This document shows positions 23,785-35,999 of a stretch of 64,000 nt of DNA, piece by piece. The DNA lies in NCBI GenBank assembly GCA_037974665.1, contig CM075773.1, positions 64,076,763 through 64,140,762 on the forward strand, given 5' to 3'. The stretch is from Ehretia macrophylla (taxonomy: Eukaryota > Streptophyta > Magnoliopsida > Boraginales > Ehretiaceae). Under the pieces are notes generated by a model. It saw nothing but the letters and a program-made list of their open reading frames with translations. It had not been told where the DNA came from and made no database searches. Position 1 is the first letter of the stretch. The number at the start of each line of letters is the position of its first letter. The translations under genes were made by a program, and so were the position numbers.

Positions 23785-23786
<2 letters not shown>
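23322..23786. mobile_element. MITE with GGGTGAAGTG termini (short copy)
   Basis: Starts GGGTGAAGTGCATCAGACC and ends GTGGTGCACTTCACC. The interior repeats GTGCACAACACCCCCCTA in both orientations. It sits inside a TA microsatellite, so its target duplication cannot be defined. Copy A of the duplication has an uninterrupted TA run at the equivalent place (20139-20169). Confidence 0.82.
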
Positions 23787-23833
<47 letters not shown>

Positions 23834-24305
23834 CGAAGATAATATCTAAATTTGAACCCGATTCGCATTCCAACTGCACAAGTCACAATCCTAATTCCAA
23901 AAATAATATCTAGAAAATAATTATAACCATAGAATTTGTACGTCATAGCTACGCCAAGTAAGATATCAATTCTCAATCCAAACAAAGTTCACGAAGAGAC
24001 CCAAGGTTTGATGACAAACCCTCCACACGAAATGGGCCTAGATTCGCAAAGACATTGTGACATCGATGCTTGAGAGTTTGGGTAAAGGGCAAGGATGTGA
24101 AACTACTATTACTCTAATACATAGGGATGCCACAAATATAAATAGTATTTATGCCGACTCTAGGTTTAAGTATAAGGACTATTTGGGTTGAGCTTGTTAA
24201 TGACGTTCTAAGAAAGCTAATCCAATTTGGTTCCTGAATATTCAATATTCCAAAACTAGCTCCAAAATAAGGTGTAATATTTAACTCTGGACAAAATAAG
24301 GTGTA

Positions 24306-24987
24306 GGCTCCGTTTGTTTGCCGTAAAATATTCTTTCGGAAAATATTTTCTTACTTTTACGGTGTTTGATAATACCAGAAAATTGGTCAACCGAAAAATA
24401 TTTTCCAGTCAAAAATGGTTGGCTACTTTTTGAAGATTTTTCGGTATTTGGTAACACCGGAAAATTGATCAACCGGAAAATATTTTTCGGTTAAAAATGG
24501 TAGGCTACTTTTTAGAGATTTTCTGATGTTTGGTAACACCGGAAAATTGGTCAACTAGAAAATGTTTTTCGGTAAAAAATGACGGCTAGTTCAAAATTTG
24601 GAAAAATATTTTCATTTCTTTGGGAGATGAAAATATTTTTCGAAACTTAACCACTCCTATTTTATGTGTATTTTTTTTTTTAATAAATCTCATGTTGGAA
24701 AATATTTTTTATTATACATCCAAACACCAGAAAATATTTTTCAGTATTCTATTTTCTAGGAAAATATTTTTCTCTAACAAGTTATTTTACGGCAAACAAA
24801 CGAAGTTCAAGAAAATATTTTCCTCTGAAAACATTTTTCAAGAAAATATTTTCAACTGAAAATATTTTCCACAAGTAAATTATTTTACAGTAAACAAACA
24901 AAGAAAAATATTTTATTTTTCAAAAAAATATTTTTCACTGAAAATATTTTTCACAAATAAATTATTTTACAGCAAACAAACGGAGCC
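24306..24987. mobile_element. MITE with GGCTCYGTTTGTTTG termini (copy B)
   Basis: Duplicate of 20652-21298 carried by the segmental duplication, not a separate insertion. It contains an extra internal piece near 24775-24805 that resembles its own terminal sequence (TTATTTTACGGCAAACAAAC). Confidence 0.65.
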
Positions 24988-25218
24988 ATAATACTTAACT
25001 CTGGACAAATAAAGGTCCAAAAACGATGGGACGTTACCAAAAAGAAACACAATATCATAGGAAATTTGGGTTATGTATTTCTTCAAGTTTAAGTTTTTTC
25101 CATCACTTCTACCATAATATATATCATAGGATGGAGCTTGCCAGCAGCTCGAGTCATAATTAGATGTGACCCAAACTTGTGACGACTAATAGGCAGCCAT
25201 TTGCATGTATAAACTACT

Positions 25219-25259
<41 letters not shown>

Positions 25260-25379
25260 GAAGTATACCAATCAAAATGTATGTTGCGATATAACTAATG
25301 AGAAGGCAACTCACTATAGTTGATTACCCCTTTTTTGACTGACATTTTTCTTGGCATGTATAAATTATTTGGCCGATGT

Positions 25380-26855
25380 TGTTGGATTATATGTCCTAAA
25401 TATTAATTTTAGGACATAATAATTATATTATTTATTTAATATGAACAGTCTATTTAAGTATAATTAATGCGATTAATTATTTAAATAAAAGTTTTTAAAA
25501 TAATATTTATAGATTCTATCCTTAAGAGTAAGGATATGAGTGACAGAATCTATATTCATAAATATATTCTAAAATAGTCCCCGATCGTAGGATAAATTAA
25601 TTAGGCGTTGATTTATCTGGAAAGATCGGATTACAATCTACCATCCAAATAATATGAGATATTAATTTGGGCGATTAGTCTCATATCGTAAGGGTAGATG
25701 TATAAGTGCTTGTTGAGAACAAGTGACTGGACATGACCACTAATACAACGAATTACGTGGAATGGTCAATAATTCATTGTATAGTGTAATGGTGCAATTA
25801 GTCCTTATACCTGAGACACCATGGTTATCTTGTGTTAGGGATAATGTGATTTGTTGGTGCAATAAAGCTAGTTCTCATCAAGGATTGAATAAAGTACTCA
25901 GTGGTTACGATCTATTCCGGCATAGAGATAGGTGCTTGTAGTATGGAATCTGTCAATTAGGGATCTTATGCGATCTATTAATCAAGTAACTAGAAATCCT
26001 TAGCCGAGGTAAAATAGTGGAAGTTGTTCCACGAATTATTCATAAGTTACTGATTAAATAGATTTGGTCATATGATTGAGTAATAGAGTTTGACGACTCT
26101 ATCCATGACTCTAGCTCAATGGGGATGGTTTAGACAGAAGAAATTAGTTGCATGATAATTACTAAGGGTTCGTAGAATTTATACTTCATTATTAGTTGGG
26201 TAGTTGTGATATACTGCTAGGTATCACTCACGACTTGCGATAATTAAATTAGAAGAGTTCTAATTAAATATTAATTGGATTAATATTATTTCGCTGCCAA
26301 TTAATTATGAACCCGAGATGTCACACACAAAAGAGATCGAAAAATTAATCAGCGAGAAAAGTTAATTAAATGTTAGAAGAGTCTAATATTTAATTGGACT
26401 TAAGACTGATTAGATTGGAATATTAGTCCAATCATTTAATCAGTCCAAGTCCAATAATTAGGACTGACCCAAAAGCTAGCCCTAATCGGTCTAGGGTTTC
26501 CTATAAATAGGAAACTATGACGGACAGAAAAGCTAGAACAAATCCTGTCTTTCATAGCAAATATATTTTTCTTTAAAACTCATAGTGTGGGTCTTGCTGA
26601 TTGATGGCTCGGATCTCGTGTGGATACTTTCGGAGGCTTCACAATTGGGGAGCTCTGGATTTGATCAATTTCTACAACAGATTCGTCATCATGGAAAGGT
26701 AATCCTAAAATCTTATTATGCGTAATTAATAGTTGATTATTTATGCATGTTATAATCTGCGTAATTAGCCATGAACGGATGCATGAGTATTATTTAATTT
26801 TCGCTGCATTTTATTTAATTATAAAATTATTAAATACCATGCACGATTCTCAACA
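25380..26855 (+). repeat. 5' LTR of the copia element (1,476 bp)
   Basis: Starts TGTTGGATTATATG and ends GATTCTCAACA. Retains a TATA box at 26502-26509. Confidence 0.92.
26502..26509 (+). promoter_or_regulatory. TATA box in the 5' LTR
   Basis: TATAAATA in the context GGGTTTCCTATAAATAGG. It lies in a 49-bp segment (26464-26512) that is missing from the 3' LTR. Confidence 0.7.
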
Positions 26856-26856
26856 G

Positions 26857-26870
26857 TGGTATCAGAGCCA
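26857..26870 (+). other. Primer binding site (initiator tRNA-Met type)
   Basis: TGGTATCAGAGCCA begins two bases after the 5' LTR. It is the standard complement of the plant initiator tRNA-Met 3' end used to start minus-strand synthesis. Confidence 0.9.
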
Positions 26871-29640
26871 CCATTCATGCCTTTTATGTGATTTTTCGTT
26901 TATAGCACATATCATAGCACAATTAAAGGTGTCAAATATAGTTTGTGAAACTACTATGAAAATTTTGGTAGGTTGAGAATCTGCTAATTTTATGCCTATG
27001 TTTTAATCGGATTAAACTTTAGCTCAAAAGGTTCTTCCCTAATCAATTTCATTAAATTAGTTTTATGAAATTTTGTTTTAGTTTCATAAAAGTTGTTTTT
27101 TGAAACTATTTTGAGTTGTTTTGAAACTGTATTTTCTGATCTTATAAAAATGTTTTATTAAGTTTCAAAACTGGTTTTATTAAAAAAAAAAAAAAAAAAA
27201 AAGGAGGAAAATTTTGAAAAATAGATTTTCAGAAATACCCTTCATCCCTTTCGTCTTCCTCATGGCAGCGGTAGTACCGTTGCCTTGTTGTTGCGACATC
27301 ATCGTTGGGCAGTTGGGCTACCCCACGACGCTAAGCGAGGAGCAGCGCTGGTCCTCGCATGGCCAGCGCGAGGAGCACCAGCGCTGCTCCTCACGGCAGC
27401 CACGCGAAGCAGCTCCTCGTGGGTGACCTAGCTGCCATCAGGACAGTAACAAGCGCCACTGCTATCGCCGACGGTAGCAGGTGTTGCTGCTGCCATAGTG
27501 GCAGCAGCTTGCCGGAGAAGAAAAGGAAAAAGGGTAAGGGGTGGGGTGGCGCTGGTAAGGAAGGGAAGGGAAAAGAAAAAAGAAAAAAATTCTGATTCGG
27601 GTAGGGTTTTGAACTCGACCCGAACCCAAACCCAAACCCAAACCTAAAATGTTGGGTGTTGGGTTATACTTTTATTTTTATTTTCTTTTCTTTAATCTTT
27701 TTGGACTATGGACTATTGGTCTGTCGGGCTCAATTTTGGGCCTTTTGGAATCCAAATTAGAATAGAATAGGCTTGGACTTATTTTATTATTTGGATTGGG
27801 CTAAAAATTGAAGGATTAAGTTTTCTTTTCTTCCTTGGGCTAATGGGCACATGTATGGGCATATATTTGTTTTGAGCTGACTTGGACTAAATCAATTTCA
27901 TATTAGAATAAAATAAGTGAGACTCATTTTATTGTTTGAAATTGGGTCAATTTAAATTCGGACTAAAATAAAAAATAGTAAGGACTATTTTTAATGTCTG
28001 ATTTGGGCTATTGGTTTTGGACTTGGACTTAAGAGAAATAAGTTAGACTTATTTTATCTTTTAAAAGTCAAAGCTAATTAATTATTTTGTTTGACAAATA
28101 AATTAAAGAAGCCCAAAAAATATTTTGACACTTTAAATTAATAAATAGTTTATTAATTAATTAAATATAATTTCATTATATTTATATTTTGTAAATATGA
28201 GATATTTATGAAGTAAATTTAATAAAGAGTTTTTAAATGAAATAAATTTAATAAAGAGTTTATTAAATTGAAAAATCTAATGTAAAGAGTTTATATTAGA
28301 AAATTTAATTGTGCTATACTTGTAGTTAATTAATAAATTATTTATTAATTAATTACTATAAATATAATGAGATTATATTTATTTAAATATGAGATATTTA
28401 AGGATCCAAATAAATAAAAGTGTTTATTAATTGGATAAACCTGATATAATGAGATTATATTGGGAAACTAATTGTGCTATATTCGTGGATTACTTTTCAT
28501 TATTATTTGCTATGTTTGTGGGTGATCATGGACTAGTCTTAGATGTATGAATGGATGAATGAATGAATAGATGGATGAATGTCATTATTTTATTTATTTA
28601 CCCATTTTGGATTTTATGTAATATTTTAAAATGGGGCTTGCATGCCTCTTATCCCCGTTTTAAATATGTAAAACCCTATTTCCATTTAGTTATCCCCACT
28701 AGATTAGGAATCTATGAACATAAATGTAATGGAAGATCAAGATGAAGACATCAAGAGTTGGTGGACCCAATTCGCGAAAGGAATTTTGTGAAGCGGATGA
28801 GGAGCAACCCATGAATCTATCTTGTGGACCCTTTATTTGATTTAGGAATTCAACTCAGTGGCTCGGGTTGATAATGTTCCTAGTCCATGATCATCCCATT
28901 TTATTTTATGCATTTATTTATTTATGCGATAAATATATGATGAATGCATGTATGTTTCTATTTTATTTATGCGATAAATTGAAATTAGAAGTATGTGAAA
29001 AGTGAGACCTAAATTAAAGACCAGCAAACCTTCCCAAATTAAATATTAAGTTAATAATGGTGTAGTCTTGAGAATATTATATCATTGCCTTCCGTTATCG
29101 TAGATTAGTTTGTGTGTTGGGCAAGTAAGTAGCTGGCTATGGACACATAGGGGTTATTTATTTGTATCAACATATGAACTAAGTCTATATAAGCATGAGA
29201 TGTGAAAAATTTGGATTCTTACTGGCAACCAAAAATCTATCATGTGAGGTGTCGGTATTGCATTGATCCAAATTTCCAGGATAATGGGTTTAACTTAAAC
29301 AATCTTGGAGACCAAAAATCTATAATATGAGGTCGAAAGGATTGGAGGCAAGAATAATTGGAATTTGTATGAGATACATTAGATAAGACGTTATTCACCT
29401 ATTTGTTTTAACTTCACCAAAAATTTAAAATGTGAGGTGGGTTAAAAATGAATGGGCCCCCAATTCCACTAAGAAAAACACCTTATTATTTTTCCGTTTT
29501 CCACTAAGGAAGTGTGGGATTCGAAAAATTTAGTGGGGGTTACTGGTTGATTTAAATACCCAAATCAAATGGTTAATAATATAATTATCTAACATCCTTA
29601 GAAATTACTACCTATATATAATATCGGATGTGAACCCAAC
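26871..29640 (+). other. Long untranslated leader of the copia element
   Basis: Non-coding by inspection. It holds a GC-rich island at about 27245-27570 with CAGCGC/GCTGCT words, a run of CCCAAA repeats (27616-27640), degenerate repeats rich in TTGGACTTATTTT (27700-28060) and an imperfect duplication of about 190 bp (28135-28310 and 28325-28480). Short frames in the GC island have no family character. Confidence 0.55.
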
Positions 29641-29649
29641 CTTCTATTT

Positions 29650-32600
29650 TTGACTAGACCAAACTTCGATGACTAACTCAATGTTTTGAGAATTGTTCTC
29701 AAATCTGAGAAAGTCATACACGTTCTAGATGCCCAAAATAAGTTGTCAAGCAAGAAAGCATGGATAATGTATCCATCATTAATTACTTACAAGAGTTGTG
29801 AAGTAAGCAAGATAGGACAACTAGATATGAGATATCTAGTGGTAGATATGAGATATCTAGAAATTGTTCTAAATAATAACTAAAGGAATTGATTTGAAAG
29901 CATGTGTTCTCAGGATGAGTATCTTGAGTCCATGAGTTTATTCATGGTTTATCATATGCATACAAATCTAATCCTCAAAGACAATTCTTAGTTTTCTCTT
30001 GTTATTCATAATGGATTTTTCTGTGTAAATACATTTGACACAACCTTTGGACATGAGAGTCATGTATCAAGGGTAGATCTGGAAAAATGAAACATAATTG
30101 GTAAAAGGAAATTATTTCCACTGCAAGAAAATGAGAACTACTAGGAGAGGAAAATCCAAAGGACTTCAAAGAGTTTGAAGAGAAATGAATGTCCTCTGTA
30201 AATACATCTTGTCTTCTCATTTACCCATCTGGGTGTTCATTAATTTTGGAATAATTGTAATTCATGTGTTTCATTTATTTGGGAAATAAATGAATTGACA
30301 CGGGTAAATTAATGAACAAGTTTTATATGGATGATGTAAAATGTGATAAAAGAATAATATGAGAGATCAAGAGATACGGATAACTCTAAAATTATTGTGG
30401 CACTTATGATTAGGTCATAGAGGAGAAACAAGAATTACTCAATTGGTGAAAGAAGGACCGGTAAGCCTTTGAGGCCCCAGGACATTCCCAACACGTAGAT
30501 TTTGTGTTCTTAAAAATGATCAAATCGCCCTTTGTAAGACAAAGGACCACAAATATTTAGGGTTTATACATAGAGATGTATATGGGCCTTTAGGCGAAAT
30601 AGCCCAATAAGGATTTAGCTACCTTACATATGATTGTCATAAGTATGAATCTGAATCGTTTGAAGTGTTCAAGAAATTCAGAGCTAAAGTAGTAAATCAA
30701 ACTAGAAATGAGAAGTAAGTCTCAACGATAAGATCATGGAGAATTCTTAGCCTCAATTTCTAATAGTATCTCAAAGGAAAATAACATAGTTACTTTATTA
30801 ACTCCTTCTGGTATTCCAATGCTTGGTGAAGTATTGGAGAGAATGAGTTGGACCTTGTTGGACATGGTCTGTAATTGATAAACTATGCTAAATTGTAACT
30901 TAGCCTGTGAGGCTACATTCTCCTTATAGCAGTCCATCTCTTGGATAAGTTCACTTCTAAGTTAATCGTAAGTACATCATATAGGATATGAGAAAACAGG
31001 ATACCTAGTCTTAAGGTGTTAAGAATTAGGGTTATCCTGCTTTCAATCAAAGGCTTAAGATTGATAAATTGAAAATGAGATTGGACAAGGTTAATTGGTT
31101 ATCTCAAAGATTCGTTGGGATATGACTTTTATTCCCTTACTGACTAGAGAGTCTGTTAGCAAGTACAACTTTTTCTTGAAAGAATAGTTCATCTAAGAAG
31201 ATAGTGTGGGAAGACAAGTATGACTCAGTAGGAATCACTAAACAACTAGTTGACCTGAGTCAAATCTAGGATTCGATTCTAGAAAGCTCAATCCAAGAAC
31301 AACTTATTATTTCACAGTTTTACCCCGATTAATAAAATGACAATGATCATATTGATGTTTTTTGTCAGTTATGAAAAGCTATGTTTGACATAAACTTAAA
31401 TGGCTTAAGGCCATAAGATCTTAAATGAATAAAGGTGGAGACCTTTAGGACAAATGGTAAAAGATTATTATCATAGACAAGGAGTTGACTATGAAGAAAT
31501 CTTTTCACTAATTGTTGAAATTCATTATGATTTATTGGCCATAGTTGCACACTACTGTTATGAGATATGGTAGATGGATGTCAAAACGACATTCCATAAT
31601 GACTTCATTAATGAAGACATTAATATGGATTTGCCGATACGTTTTGAGTCCAGTGATGAGTCACAAAGAGTGCAAGGTAAAGGGGTCCATTAATAGACTT
31701 AACCAAGCCTAAAGAATCTAGAACATTCGATTAACTTCATTGAGAATGAAGATGAATCTTGACTACACAAGTAGGTCTAGTTATTCAAATAATTTTCCAA
31801 GTAAATTTTGGGATAATCCGCTTAAATCCTTGAAAGTTGATCTATAGCGATAGATCAAAAGGATTAATGGATTTTTTTCCAAAAGGGTGTTAAAGGTGTT
31901 AAACATGTACACAAATTCTAAAAGATGATTGTTCTCTTTTAAGACATGACGTTTATCTCTCAGGACTGTGAGTCTTGAGACTGCTAAAGAGAGATAGACT
32001 AGACACATAAGGTTCTAAGTGCTACAACAATTAAGAATCTTATATATGTCATACTGTGTACAAAGACATGATATCATAAATGATATAAGTGTTACAAGCA
32101 GATGTCTGTCTAATCTAGGTTAGGAACGCTGGAAAGCAATCAATAACATTTTTAAGTACTTGAGAAGTATTGGAAAATGTTCTTGGTATATGGAGAAAGA
32201 TAAAACTTAAAGTTTTACAGTTTCAGGCTGAGAGTCTGAAATGGATTATTGGAAATCCATATCTGGGTTTATACTCACCTCTAACGGGAGAGCAATTATT
32301 TGGAAAGGTTCCAAATATTGGTACAATTGCAAACTCCAGAGGTTGAGTGTATCGTTGCATCAGATGTAACAAGAGGAAACGGTTTGGATCTAGGAGTTCG
32401 TAACTGAACTTAGGATGGTTTTTTTCCATTAAGTCAACGGGTAGTGCTGTGCCGATAATGGAGTTGTAGCGCAAGCTAAGGAACCTAGATCTCACTAGAG
32501 ATCCAAGCGCGTTAAAGAGGCATTACCACATCGATCAGAGATTGTGGAAAGAATGATATTATGCAGTAAATAACGTCAACAGTTGGCGGTGCTAGTCCAC

Positions 32601-32680
32601 TGATTAAGGCAATGATTCAACAGTCATTTGATTATCATCTTGAGAAGATGAGTATAAGATACCAGAGTAATTGGCTTTAG
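29650..32680 (+). pseudogene. Copia gag-pol, heavily decayed
   Basis: Gag is recognisable at 29670-29760 (RIVLKSEKVIHVLDAQ). Pre-integrase and integrase follow: HRGETRITQLVKEGPV near 30430, then VYGPL near 30580, FEVFKKFRAKVVNQ near 30665 and LKENNIVTLLTPSGIP near 30775. Reverse transcriptase is at 31440-31680 with YYHRQGVDYEEIFS and MDVKTTFHNDFINEDINMD. The RNase H side runs from about 31900 to 32650 (WKAINNIFKYLRSIGK, VAQAKEPRSH, HLEKMSIRY). Stops and frame changes occur in every domain, and the YVDD active-site block is not recoverable by eye. Domain order INT-RT-RH is diagnostic of Ty1/copia. The close of the gene abuts the polypurine tract as usual. Confidence 0.88.
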
Positions 32681-32681
32681 T

Positions 32682-32694
32682 GTAAGTGGGGGAT
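32682..32694 (+). other. Polypurine tract
   Basis: GTAAGTGGGGGAT directly precedes the 3' LTR. It is the plus-strand primer site. Confidence 0.8.
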
Positions 32695-34121
32695 TGTTGG
32701 ATTATATGCCCTAAATGCTAATTTTAGGACATAATAATTATATTATTTATTTAATGTGGTCAGTCTATTTAAATATAATTAATGCGATTAATTATTTAAA
32801 TAAGAGTCCTTAGAATAATATTTATAGATTCTATCCTTAAGAGTAAGGATATGAGTGATAGAATCTATATTCATAAATATATTCTAAAATAGTCTCCGAT
32901 CGTAGGATAAATTAATTAGGCGTTGATTTATCCGGAAAGATTGGATTACAATCTACCATCCAAATAATATGAGATATTGATTTGGGCGATTAGTCTCATA
33001 TCGTAAGGGTAGATGTATAAGTGCTTGTTAAAAACAAGTGACTGAACATGACTGCTAATACAACGAATTACGTGGAATGGTCAATAATTCGTTGTATAGT
33101 GTAATGGTGTAATTGGTCATTAGACTTGAGACACCAGGGTTATCTTGTGTAAGGGATAACGTGATTTGCTAGTACAATAAAGCTAGTCCTCATCAAGGAT
33201 TGAATAATGTACTCAGTGATTATGATTTATTCCGGCATGGAGATAGGTGCGTGTAGATATGGAATCTGTCAATTAGGGATCCTATGCGTCTATTAATCGA
33301 GTAACTAGAAATCCTTGGCCGAGGTAAAATAGTGGAAGTCGTTCCACGAATTATTCATAAGTTACTGATTAAATAGATTTGGTCATATGATTGAGTAATA
33401 GAGTTTGACGACCCTATCCATGACTCTAGCTCAATCGGGATGGTTCAGACAAAAGGAATTAGTTGCATGATAATTACTAAGGGTTCGTAGAATTTATACT
33501 TCATTATTAGTTGGGTAGTTGTGATATACTGCTAGGTATCACTCACGACTTGCGATAATTAAATTAGAAGATTTCTAATTAAATATTAATTGGATTAATA
33601 TTATTTCGCTACCAATTAATTATGAACCCGAGAAGTCACACACAAAAGAGATCGAAAAATTAATCAACGAGAAAAGTTAATTAAATGTTAGAAGAGTCTA
33701 ATATTTAATTGGACTTAAGACTGATTAGATTAGAATATTAGTCCAATAATTTAATCAGTCCAAGTCTAGTAATTAGGAAACTATGATAGACAGAAAAGCT
33801 AGTACAAATCATGTCTTTCATAGCAAATATATTTTTCTCTAAAACTCATAGTGGGGGTTTTGCTGATTGATGGCTCGGATCTCGTGTGGATACTTTCAGA
33901 GGCTTTACAATTGGGGAGCTCTGGATTCGATCAATTTCTATAACAGATTCGTCATCATAGAAAGGTAATCCTAAAATCTTATTATGTGTAATTAATAGTT
34001 GATTATTTATGCATGTTATAATCTGCGTAATTAGTTATGAACGAATGTATGAGTATTATTTAATTTCCGCTATGTTTTATTTAATTATAAAATTATTAAA
34101 TATCATGCACAATTTCCAATA
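32695..34121 (+). repeat. 3' LTR of the copia element (1,427 bp, TATA region deleted)
   Basis: Starts TGTTGGATTATATGCC and ends TTTCCAATA, so the terminal CA has mutated. Relative to the 5' LTR it lacks 49 bp, at the point AATTAGGAAACTATG (33771-33785). Confidence 0.92.
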
Positions 34122-34972
34122 GATATTACCCTTTCGGGTATATATGTTTGTGTTTTTTATGTAATTGTCTCATTGTCAATTATACACCTTTTTTGACCAC
34201 ATTATAAGAGAGACACCTTTTTTGACCAAAGAAAAAAAATAATGAGAAGGTTGTGGCTAATAAACCAATATATATTTCATATAGCTGAATGCATGAGGTG
34301 ATGGTGTGTCACCCTTTTGTTTATTCCCCCTTATGATTGGTTGACTATGAAATAAAAGGGAAGATGTTAAAATTAGTGATCAATCATTAAATTAATACAT
34401 ACATATATATACATAGTGGTGAATGAATATAGGAAGTTCAGGTCGTTAAAATTTTCAAGTTTGAAGGAGCTGAAATCAGCATAAAATTTTCGTCTTCCTT
34501 CTATCAAATGGATAATTGCATTCTAACAAAGACACACAAATCATACAGATATTTAGATTATCTCCAACAGTTTCTTTATTTTTTCTTTATAATAAAGAGT
34601 TAAACACGTCACTTTCTACTTTTAATCCTAATATTTTTTTAAAAAAAAAAACTATGTAATATCGTTAAAAAAAAGTTACTGTTGTTAAAAAAAATTTATG
34701 TAATATCGTTAAAAATAAGTTAACGACCCTCCTAATTTTTTTCTCCTTGTCATGAATGTTTTTATTTAAATCTTGACCCCCCAATTTTAAAATCCTAACT
34801 CCGCCCCTGCAACAACCCCACCACTGCACGGCACCACTACTACTATATCACGGCAACACTACCATTATATCACCGCACCCCCATAGAAACACCGTCACTA
34901 GTCAATATCTGGAGGTTTACTTTGTTAATATTTTTGTGTATTTTGTTTTTTTGTTTTTTTTTTTAAGGATGA

Positions 34973-35015
34973 CCTATCTCTCCAACGGCTAAAAAATGAC
35001 CGTTGGAGAGATAGG
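34973..35015. repeat. Perfect 16-bp inverted repeat (hairpin)
   Basis: CCTATCTCTCCAACGG at 34973-34988 and its exact complement at 35000-35015, with an 11-base A-rich loop. It lies just beyond the right edge of copy B. A TIR-like pair (TCTCCAACAG near 34561 and CTGTTAGAGA near 35161-35170) surrounds it, so it may be the centre of a MITE. Confidence 0.7.
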
Positions 35016-35999
35016 GAGGTTGTTTATGGCTCGCCAGCTTTGGCAAGCCATGAATCAATTGTAGGGATTCTCAATTTTAAGGAGTCTCTTTTAGGGCGTT
35101 TGTTAGAGCTTAAAGACAATATTTACTTCTCTAAAATGGTTAATGAGTCATTTTAGAGAGGCTGTTAGAGACAGACATAAAACTAAAATAATAATTGTAT
35201 GAGCATAAAATAAAATAATTCTTCAATGCATGTGCGTAACTAGTGCTAAAAAGTAATAACACTTATAGCAAATATATATTAATCGAAAAAAGGGAATAGA
35301 AATTCCTACTGGTTGCTCAATGCTCGTGAATTTGCACTTTTAAAAAATAAAATATTAAGGGAGGACTAAACTAATTTTACATCACTTAAGATAATGTTAT
35401 ACATTCTAAAAGTTAATATGGGGATCTCTCGGACCTAAAACAAGAATTATACACTAACACCAAATGCCCAGTAGCAATTTGCGCTTTGCTTTCAAGTGAT
35501 ACGTCCCTATATCTCAATATTGGAAAGAGTCTTCAAAACGTCTATTGGGCCCATACTCTCTTTGGCATGTGTTTTCACATGTCAGTGTAAGTTTTACAGG
35601 TAATGTCCTGGATGTTCAACGTTTATGACGTTTTGAAGCAATTTCACTCGATATTGAAGCAAAGCAATTTCCTGCACTTGCAATTAAAGACGATAAAGAG
35701 CCTTGGAATATTGTACTTTTTGTCCTTTTAACCCTCAACTCTTGACTTGTTACATGTGAAATTGGAGGACAACTAGTTCACACAGAAGAAAGCCGTACAA
35801 CGAGAACCGCACACCAAGATAGAAACTAAACTTCCCAACTACCTCATTGGTCCATTCCCAATAATCAAGAGAATTAATAAAAGTTTACCCTTTTTTTTAT
35901 TCAAAAAAATGTCTAAATTATACAACACATATAATGTCATTCACAAAAATTAGTCTTGCAATTTCTCACACTTAGACCAAAGGACAAGTTGTAAATTTT
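35016..35999. other. Intergenic DNA before the SINE
   Basis: No gene seen. A second short hairpin (CTCTAAAATG...CATTTTAGAGAG) lies at about 35129-35160. Confidence 0.4.

Larger units (their letters stand above)
25380..34121 (+). mobile_element. Ty1/copia LTR retrotransposon, complete structure, decayed genes
   Basis: LTRs at 25380-26855 and 32695-34121 bound an interior with an initiator-tRNA-Met-type primer site, gag, integrase, reverse transcriptase, RNase H and a polypurine tract in copia order. Target duplication is GATGT (25375-25379) and GATAT (34122-34126). The undisturbed target is seen in copy A near 21685-21690 (GGCCGAAGTAACCC). All genes are broken by stops and frame changes. Confidence 0.93.
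22526..34970 (+). repeat. Tandem segmental duplication, copy B (with later insertions)
   Basis: Repeats copy A from GATAACCGTTGTACC to the stretch ending AAGGAT at 34970, with a MITE (23322-23786) and a copia retrotransposon (25380-34121) inserted. Removing these leaves about 3.2 kb. The left edge, the internal junction and the right edge all share GAT (19354-19356, 22526-22528, 34968-34970), so the breakpoints have 3 bp of microhomology. Confidence 0.88.

Noticed and set aside
27214-27595. Two overlapping ORFs in the GC-rich island
   Set aside because: Low-complexity translation, two frames open at once because of GC content, and a position in the copia leader. No protein family seen.
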